37,329 nt of DNA from Thiotrichaceae bacterium. Lineage in GTDB: Bacteria > Pseudomonadota > Gammaproteobacteria > Thiotrichales > Thiotrichaceae. The stretch lies in assembly GCA_015490895.1 (NCBI GenBank), contig WFWY01000038.1, forward strand, positions 1 through 37,329, read 5' to 3'. Position 1 is the stretch's first letter; each line of letters begins with the position of its first letter. A program made the position numbers and the translations under genes. The notes beneath the pieces are model-generated. The model ran no database searches. It worked only from the letters and a program-made list of their open reading frames with translations, and had not been told where the DNA came from. This document shows positions 31,342 to 37,329 of the stretch, one piece after another.

Positions 31342-31658
31342 ATTGCTCCCTATAGAGTAAATAAAAATATGGATTAATCCTGTACGATGCCTTTTCTTAC
31401 AATCTCTTACAATCTCTTGCAATGTTGCAACACTGTCTTTAATTTACAACATCCACTATATATAGCACACCCATGAAGAAGTTTGCATATAAGAACCACA
31501 AATATTTTCTTGTTTCCGGTTAGGTCAGGAAAGGTGGCGCTTTCTATCCCAGGGTATTCAACATTCTGTTTTATAAATATTTTGATATTCCATGGTATGT
31601 CCGCTACAGAATTATCACAGGCTTTTCTGTAAGACCTGGCTATCACGGCTCCCTGACA
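31342..31658. other. Intergenic region of about 320 nt upstream of the META gene
   Basis: No gene was found. It holds the META gene's leader and a set of three 10-bp direct repeats, plus TTGCAATGTTGCAA (31417-31430), which is both a direct and inverted TTGCAA pair. A minus-strand frame at 31407-31646 has no ribosome site and no family features. It is also downstream of mfd. Confidence 0.6.
31396..31425. repeat. Three 10-bp direct repeats (CTTACAATCT)
   Basis: CTTACAATCT occurs exactly at 31396-31405 and 31406-31415, with a third diverged unit CTTGCAATGT at 31416-31425. The 10-bp period is one DNA turn, so bound proteins would line up on one face. It lies 55-85 nt upstream of the META gene start (31341, minus), where a regulator would act. 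Confidence 0.75.
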
Positions 31659-34600
31659 TTATTCTGTGGCTGAAATATCGGCAAACAGGCGTTTTATCCA
31701 CTGTACCCGTTGTTCGATAGTGTCCATTTCGTCGTATTCAAAGCGCAGTTTGTCCTGTCCATCCAGTTTGAGCTCCCAGGGACGTTGTTGAATGACAGCG
31801 ATGAGCTTGCCTATATCTACATTGGGTTTTTCGTGAAATAGAATGCGCCCTCCGGTGGCCGCCAGATCCAGTTTTTTTATACCCAGTTGTTCGGCGATAA
31901 GCTTGAGGTCTGTGACAGTGAACAGGTTGTTGACAGGCTCGGGCAAGAGGCCAAAACGGTCGATCATTTCTACCCGTAATTCTCGCAATGCTGCCTTGTC
32001 GGGGGCACTGGCAATACGCTTGTAGAGAATCAGGCGCGTATGTACGTCGGGCAGGTAGTCATTGGGGATGAGTGCGGGAGCGCTAATGTCAACAGTGCTG
32101 GTATGGTCGCTGGGTTTGTCCAGTTCGGGTAGTTGTCCTGCTTTCAGTGCTTTGACCGCACGATCCAGTAATTCGTTATACAGCGAGAAGCCGATTTCCT
32201 GGATTTGCCCGCTTTGATCTTCGCCCAGCAATTCGCCGGCACCGCGAATTTCCAGGTCATGGGATGCCAGCGTGAAACCAACACCGAGGTCTTCCAGTGA
32301 TTCAATGGCTTCCAGCCGTTTTTTGGCATCAACGGTAAGGGTGTTGAGGGGAGGGGTAATCAGGTAGGCGTAGGCGCGATGATGAGAGCGCCCAACCCGA
32401 CCCCGGATCTGGTGCAGTTGCGCCAGCCCCAGTTTGTCTGCACGGTTGATGATAATGGTGTTGGCGGTAGGGATGTCGATGCCACTTTCTATGATGGTGG
32501 TGGCTACCAGTATCTGAAAGCGCTGGTGGTAGAAGTCTTCCATGATGCTTTCCAGTTCACGTTCGGGCATTTGTCCGTGAGCGAAGCGGATAGTGACATC
32601 GGGAAGGAGTTCGCTCAGTTCCTGCGTCATTTTGCCAATCGTTTTGACGGTATTGTGTAAGAAGTAAACCTGGCCGCCGCGAGAGAGTTCGCGGGCACAG
32701 GCTTCCTGGATGACGGTTTTGTCCCATTCGCTGATAAAGGTTTTGACGGCATGCCGTGCGACGGGGGCGGTGGCAATGATGGAAAGGTCGCGTAGTCCGG
32801 CCAGTGACATATTCAGGGTGCGCGGGATGGGGGTAGCTGTGAGTGTTAGCATGTCAACATTGGCACGCATTTTTTTCAGTTGTTCTTTGTGCCGGACGCC
32901 AAAACGATGCTCTTCATCGACAACGACCAGCCCCAGGTTTTTGAAGTTGACATCTTTTTGTAGCAGTTTATGAGTGCCGATAACAATATCAACCTTGCCG
33001 TTGGCAAGCCCCTGCAGTGTTTCCCTGGTTTCTTTGGCAGAGCGGAAGCGGGACAGTGATTCGATGCTAAATGGCCAGTCTGCAAAGCGATCCTGAAAGT
33101 TTTGGGTGTGCTGTTGTACCAGCAGGGTGGTGGGCGCGATAATAGCGACCTGTTTGCCTGCATTGGCTGCTACAAAGGTGGCACGCATGGCAACTTCGGT
33201 TTTACCAAAGCCGACGTCGCCGCAGACAACCCGATCCATGGGCTGGGGTGCTTGCATGTCTTTCAGAACCTGTTCTATGGCACCCAGTTGATCCTGTGTT
33301 TCTTCAAAGGGGAAAGAGGAGGCAAAGTGCTGGTATTCTACCCGGTCAATCACAAAGCTGTGACCCTTTTCGGCGGCACGTCTGGCATGAATCTCCAGTA
33401 ATTCGGCGGCGGCATCATGGGCTTTTTGAGCGGCTTTTTTGCGTACTTTGTCCCAGTGTTCAGTACCCAGCTTGTGCAGTGGGGCGTTATCCGGACTGAC
33501 GCCGGTATAGCGACTAATCAGGTGCAGGGATGAAACCGGGACGTAGAGTTTGTCACCACCCTTGTATTCCAGCATCAGGTATTCGGCATTATCCAGCGTT
33601 TGCATACCCAGATAGCGACCAACGCCGTGTTCTTCGTGGACAACGGGTGCGCCTTCACTCAAATCAGTCAGGTTGCGGACGATGGCATCGGCATCACGGG
33701 CAGGCTTTTTGCGGCGGCGTTGTTGCTGTACCTGCTGACCGATAAGCAGGGCTTCGGGAATAATGGCAATTTTTTCATCCGGTAGCCACAAGCCGTCTTC
33801 CAGAGGGGCTACGGTGATGCAATGGGGGTTGTCATTGTGCAGAAAGTCTTCCCAGTTGTTGATCGTCACAGGGGTATAGTGGTTACCCCGTAGCAGACTG
33901 ATCAGTTCTTCCCGCCGTCCTGCTGACTCAGCGATGAACAGGGTTCTTCCCGGGTGTTGTTCGAGAAACTGTTTTAGCAAGAAAAGCGGTGCTTCGGCGC
34001 GAGGTTGTATCAACAGGGAGGGCAGGGGGCTGACGTGATAATTGAGCCCTTTTTTCTCCTGTTTGAAAGTATGCGTTGTGATGGTCGGGTATGGCTGAGT
34101 CGCCTGTGCCAGTTCCCGGGGCGTCAAAAAAACCTGCTCGGGAGGCAAAATGGGGCGCTCGGTATTATAACGGCGCTGTTCATAGCGATCTTGTGTGCGT
34201 TGAATAAAGTGTTCAATAGCGGCCGGGACTTCTTCAGACTGGATGAGCAGGGTGTGGTCGGGCAGGTAGTCAAACAGGGTTGCTGTCGTGTCAAAAAACA
34301 GCGGCAGATAGTATTCGATACCAGCCGGTGCTGTGCCTTCGCTGATGGTGCTGTAGATAATGCTTTGTGTCAGGTCGCCTTCAAGCTGGGTGCGGTAGTT
34401 TTGCTTGAAGGTGAGAATGCCCTCCCGGGTGAGTGGGAATTCATGCGCGGGCAGCAATTCTATGGCAGTGGTTTGCTGGTCACTGCGCTGACTCTCAGGG
34501 TCGAAGCTGCGTATGCTGTCCACTTCATCACCCAACAGGTCGATGCGAAAAGGTGTGCTGGAACCCATGGGAAAGAGGTCTATTAATGACCCCCGTGTCG

Positions 34601-35150
34601 CATATTCACCGTGTTCGAAGACCTGGCTGACGTGGCGATAGCCGGCACGCTCCAGTTCATCACGTAATAGCTCAATATCCAGCGTGTCTCCGGTACGCAG
34701 GGAGAGGCTGTTCGCGTTGATAAAGTCGGTAGGGGGCAGGCGGTGCATCAGTGTTGGTGCTGATACAATGAGAATGCCCTGTCGCGTTTTGGAGAGTGTT
34801 GCAAGTGTTTTCAATCGCTCCGAGACGATATCCTCCAGTGGGGAGAATACATCGTAGGGGAGGGTTTCCCAGTCCGGAAAGACATGAATGGCTGCGTCAC
34901 CTGAAAAAAAACGGACGCCTTCTTCCAGTTTGTAGGCGCTGTGCATATCGGGTGTCATGATGACGAGCAAACCGTCGAAATCTTTGCTGGCATGTGCCAG
35001 TAGCAGCTCCAGTGAGCAGCCATGTAGTTGCCCCCAGTGCATGACATCATCAGGTTTTCTGGGTAGTGCAGGGTGTAGCAGGGTGGGTCTGGATGGCTGC
35101 ATGCTGTTGGGTGCCGGGCATTTAATAAAATGGCGGATTGTAGCAGTCAT
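31659..35150 (-). CDS. mfd: Transcription-repair coupling factor Mfd
   Basis: Mfd removes RNA polymerase stalled at DNA damage and recruits UvrA for nucleotide excision repair. The 1163 residues are close to the E. coli length of 1148. The UvrB-like N-terminal module has DWETLPYDVFSPLEDIVSERL. The RNA-polymerase-interacting domain has YLMLEYKGGDKLYVPVSSL. The translocase has Walker A CGDVGFGKTEV, the DEEH box in VVDEEHRFGV, TATPIPRTLNMSL, and motif VI with QIRGRVGRS. The C-terminal TRCF domain follows. The start is uncertain: ATG 35150 and ATG 35102 (17 codons in) both lack a clear ribosome site. A repeat-rich gap lies upstream. No frameshift is seen. Confidence 0.97.
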   Translation of the reverse strand: MTATIRHFIKCPAPNSMQPSRPTLLHPALPRKPDDVMHWGQLHGCSLELLLAHASKDFDGLLVIMTPDMHSAYKLEEGVRFFSGDAAIHVFPDWETLPYDVFSPLEDIVSERLKTLATLSKTRQGILIVSAPTLMHRLPPTDFINANSLSLRTGDTLDIELLRDELERAGYRHVSQVFEHGEYATRGSLIDLFPMGSSTPFRIDLLGDEVDSIRSFDPESQRSDQQTTAIELLPAHEFPLTREGILTFKQNYRTQLEGDLTQSIIYSTISEGTAPAGIEYYLPLFFDTTATLFDYLPDHTLLIQSEEVPAAIEHFIQRTQDRYEQRRYNTERPILPPEQVFLTPRELAQATQPYPTITTHTFKQEKKGLNYHVSPLPSLLIQPRAEAPLFLLKQFLEQHPGRTLFIAESAGRREELISLLRGNHYTPVTINNWEDFLHNDNPHCITVAPLEDGLWLPDEKIAIIPEALLIGQQVQQQRRRKKPARDADAIVRNLTDLSEGAPVVHEEHGVGRYLGMQTLDNAEYLMLEYKGGDKLYVPVSSLHLISRYTGVSPDNAPLHKLGTEHWDKVRKKAAQKAHDAAAELLEIHARRAAEKGHSFVIDRVEYQHFASSFPFEETQDQLGAIEQVLKDMQAPQPMDRVVCGDVGFGKTEVAMRATFVAANAGKQVAIIAPTTLLVQQHTQNFQDRFADWPFSIESLSRFRSAKETRETLQGLANGKVDIVIGTHKLLQKDVNFKNLGLVVVDEEHRFGVRHKEQLKKMRANVDMLTLTATPIPRTLNMSLAGLRDLSIIATAPVARHAVKTFISEWDKTVIQEACARELSRGGQVYFLHNTVKTIGKMTQELSELLPDVTIRFAHGQMPERELESIMEDFYHQRFQILVATTIIESGIDIPTANTIIINRADKLGLAQLHQIRGRVGRSHHRAYAYLITPPLNTLTVDAKKRLEAIESLEDLGVGFTLASHDLEIRGAGELLGEDQSGQIQEIGFSLYNELLDRAVKALKAGQLPELDKPSDHTSTVDISAPALIPNDYLPDVHTRLILYKRIASAPDKAALRELRVEMIDRFGLLPEPVNNLFTVTDLKLIAEQLGIKKLDLAATGGRILFHEKPNVDIGKLIAVIQQRPWELKLDGQDKLRFEYDEMDTIEQRVQWIKRLFADISATE

Positions 35151-35220
35151 TGATGTTGTAGTGGAACCATCTATGAAGAAAGAAGCCGTGTTCGGAGTAC
35201 TTTCTTTCAGGTATTCCAGT

Positions 35221-35345
35221 AACCGAAATCCGGGAGTCTGTCCTGGAGTATCTGAGTTCCCGGACAGCCTTCTGCTACATCAGTTCCAGCTGCCGGTATT
35301 CTGGAAGCTCGAGTGCCAGGTTGGCGCTGAGGCACGAAGCCCAAC
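35221..35345. repeat. REP-like composite repeat, copy B, in the mfd upstream region
   Basis: CGGACAGCCTTCTG (35261-35274), then GAAGCTCGAGTGCCAGGTTG and GCTGAGGCACGAAGCCCAAC to 35344, match the order found at 22287-22349. The upstream arm CCGGGAGTCTGTCCTGGAG (35230-35248) can pair imperfectly with the CGGACAG segment. It lies between the mfd start (35150) and the coiled-coil gene stop (35383), where the mfd promoter must lie. Confidence 0.65.
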
Positions 35346-35382
35346 ATGGCATGGTTTGCTGGGATTCTTTTATGTGAACAAT

Positions 35383-37041
35383 TTAAACTGGACGATGTGT
35401 TAGCAGGGCTCGGGCTTGTTTCACCCATTCTTCCTGGCTTATGCGGTCGGGAAATGAATGCAGCATCTTGCCGTATTTTTTTTCATCCTGTGGAGTGAAT
35501 TGTGCGATTTGGGCAAAAGTGGTGATGCCGGCGTTGTGTAGTATTTTTTCATTGGCTTTACCAATACCTTTTATGAGTGTCAGGTCGTCCGGTATGGCTT
35601 TGGTTTTTCTGTCTTTTTGAGGGTGCTTTTCTTCCTTGTTAACGGTTGCCATTTTTGCTGTCAGGTGGCGAGCATTCTGGTTGCAAGGTGTGTTGTTGGG
35701 TGTTTGTTGAGTGGGGGAGGCACTGTTTCGCTTTTCAGGGAGGGCTTGCTTTTTACTTGCTGCCTTGATTTGGGCGGACAGGTTCTGTGTGAGTTTGCAC
35801 TCTGCCTGTAGTTGTTCACGCAGCTGGTTGCTCGCCTGCTGGTGTGTGGCAGCTTCTTTTTGGGCGGCTTCCAGTTTGGCTTGCAAGCGAAGTTGTTGTT
35901 GCTGTACCTGGGTATATTGGTTTTGGGCTTCTTTATAGCGAGACTCAAGGCGTGTGTACTGGTCCTTGTGATCGTAAATGGTGCGCTGGAGTTTTTCTTC
36001 CAGCGTAGTGGTGATTTCCTGGGCTTTTTTCTGGTCAGCTTTCCGGTTGCTTGCTAGGACATCAATTTGATGGCGTAATTGTTTTACCACTTTAGCCCAA
36101 CGGGCTTCCTTTTTGATGAGATAGTCCTGGTAGCGTTTCAGTTCGTCAGTGGCAGCCTTTTTTTCCTGGCCCAGGGTGGCTATTTGTGAGGCTTGTTCCC
36201 TGATTTGTTGTTTTCTGCTTGATGCGGTTTGCTGGATAGCTTTCAGGTCGGTATGCAGTTTGTTTTTTTCAGCACTGAGCGTCTCAACACGTTGTTGTGT
36301 GTGTTGCAGGTTTTGTGCAGATTCTTTCAGGTGTTTGACTGTTGTCGATAGTTTTGTGTTGTCTTGTTTTAGTTGTTGTACGGTTAGCTGTAGATCAGCC
36401 CGTTCTTTATTGAGTGCATTCCGAGCCTCTTTTGCTTTGGCGGATGTGTTATCCAGTAAGCTTTGCAAGCGCTTGTTTTCATCTTGCAGGGTTTGCCGGG
36501 CAACCGATAGTTTGTCAATCGTTGCGATGGCGGCTTTGTTTTCTGCCTGTGAGCGAAACAGGTTTTCCTGTAAATTGTCGCAGGACTGGTTGAGATCCGC
36601 CAGGGTGTTTTCCAGCCCCCTGATTCTACGGTTTTCTTTCAGGGCAGCGGCCAGTTTGTTGTCCAGCTGAGTGCTTCTGGTTACAAGTTCTGTGTGGCTG
36701 GTTTGCAGTCGGGTTAATTCCTGATTGAGGGTTGTCTCCTTCTGCTTTAAGTCCTTGCGTTGTTTTTGCAGGGCGACCAACGATTTTGCCAGGATGTGAT
36801 TATCACGATCCTTTAGTGCCAGTCGGGAGGTCAGTTGTTGAATAGTTGCGGTTTGCTGATGCGTTTTTTTCTTGTAGTCGTCCAGTGCTGACCGGGTGCT
36901 GTCATAGTTGGCACGCAGACTTTGATGGCGGGTTTGCCATTCTTTATTGCCCAGAAATTTAGTCAGTAACCAGCCGAAGATGGCACCCGCTATACTTGCA
37001 AAAAGCAGGTAGAAAAGAATTTGATTGAGCAGGTAATTCAT
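35383..37041 (-). CDS. Membrane-anchored coiled-coil protein with C-terminal helix-hairpin-helix domain
   Basis: The protein has 552 residues. ATG 37041 is supported by AGGAGG with about 7 nt spacing. One N-terminal membrane helix (about 6-26, ILFYLLFASIAGAIFGWLLT) is followed by about 420 residues of near-continuous coiled coil rich in Gln, Lys, Glu and Ala (LQKQRKDLKQKE, TVKHLKESAQNLQ). A Pro/Asn-rich linker leads to a C-terminal domain (about 490-552): DDLTLIKGIGKANEKI, LHNAGITTFAQIAQFT, the pattern of the helix-hairpin-helix/COG3743 domain found in bacterial and phage-like proteins and proposed to bind DNA. It could link DNA to the membrane, but this is inference. It is a single gene with no operon partner visible. 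Confidence 0.78.
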   Translation of the reverse strand: MNYLLNQILFYLLFASIAGAIFGWLLTKFLGNKEWQTRHQSLRANYDSTRSALDDYKKKTHQQTATIQQLTSRLALKDRDNHILAKSLVALQKQRKDLKQKETTLNQELTRLQTSHTELVTRSTQLDNKLAAALKENRRIRGLENTLADLNQSCDNLQENLFRSQAENKAAIATIDKLSVARQTLQDENKRLQSLLDNTSAKAKEARNALNKERADLQLTVQQLKQDNTKLSTTVKHLKESAQNLQHTQQRVETLSAEKNKLHTDLKAIQQTASSRKQQIREQASQIATLGQEKKAATDELKRYQDYLIKKEARWAKVVKQLRHQIDVLASNRKADQKKAQEITTTLEEKLQRTIYDHKDQYTRLESRYKEAQNQYTQVQQQQLRLQAKLEAAQKEAATHQQASNQLREQLQAECKLTQNLSAQIKAASKKQALPEKRNSASPTQQTPNNTPCNQNARHLTAKMATVNKEEKHPQKDRKTKAIPDDLTLIKGIGKANEKILHNAGITTFAQIAQFTPQDEKKYGKMLHSFPDRISQEEWVKQARALLTHRPV

Positions 37042-37329
37042 AGCGAACCTCCTGAGTACACATGGACTCTGAGGCAGTTGCCCGGAATGTTGCCATGTTT
37101 CATGTTTGTAGACCCGTATCCGGGAGCCCGGTGTGTTGTTGGGGTTTTTTATAACATTAAAAGTATGTTGCCGAGACACTCAGGGCGAGCTTTGGTGATA
37201 AGCGATGGGGATAATAAGGCTAACGGTAGAGAGGGGTAAGTCAGTAGCTATGGCAGGCAGGGGGAGGTGAGTCGCCACCTGGATTGCCCGGATACACGGG
37301 GTAATCAGGATTTTTTTTGCCGCTTGCGC

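Noticed and set aside
34005-34586. 193-codon plus-strand frame opposite mfd
   Set aside because: It lies wholly within mfd on the other strand and shows no family features.

Overview
The window looks like chromosomal DNA of a mid-GC gammaproteobacterium. The evidence is a complete LolC/LolE/LolD lipoprotein-release system, an HspQ of the enterobacterial length, a ComEC paired with a DUF2062 gene, a full-length Mfd and a Wzx/Wzy-type exopolysaccharide cluster. I cannot name the genus. No phage, insertion sequence, CRISPR array, tRNA or rRNA was recognised. The intergenic spaces carry several families of short palindromic repeats and many small head-to-tail duplications.

Layout. 1-1.7 kb: a Crp/Fnr regulator bracketed by inverted copies of a short repeat, then a proteasome-type Ntn hydrolase on the minus strand. 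1.9-4.5 kb: aroA (glyphosate-tolerant class II type) and a DUF3754 membrane protein. 4.6-6.5 kb (minus): a SpoIIAA-like/universal-stress fusion and a large lipoprotein. 6.7-7.8 kb: hspQ behind a good sigma-32 type promoter, then a UreH/DsbD-like membrane protein. 8.2-11.3 kb: the lolC-lolE-lolD operon, with two closely similar permeases. 11.4-14.3 kb: DUF2062 and comEC, divergent. 14.4-22.0 kb (minus): an exopolysaccharide locus reading from flippase to polymerase, a membrane-anchored EEP-family enzyme, acetyltransferase, two GT2 enzymes and the priming phosphotransferase. Its last intergenic gap holds a perfect 17-bp inverted repeat and a second dyad.

22.5-31.4 kb is accessory. It holds a small membrane protein, a periplasmic thioredoxin-fold protein, an orphan FNR-type box, a di-haem peroxidase lipoprotein next to a large beta-propeller-like lipoprotein, an 86-residue internally deleted antiporter remnant, a BPSS1780-type membrane protein, a perfect 26-bp palindrome between divergent genes, a GT4 glycosyltransferase with a six-codon leader frame, and a Tat-exported META-domain protein. 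31.7-37.2 kb (minus): mfd and a membrane-anchored coiled-coil protein ending in a helix-hairpin-helix domain.

How it fits together. The Crp/Fnr protein at the left end keeps the E-x-x-S-R recognition pattern that reads TTGAT half-sites, and the only perfect TTGAT-N4-ATCAA site I found lies at 23.47 kb. The polysaccharide genes form a coherent pathway: priming, sugar addition, acetylation, flipping and polymerisation. The peroxidase and propeller lipoproteins are the best candidates for an undescribed two-component periplasmic or outer-membrane redox pair.
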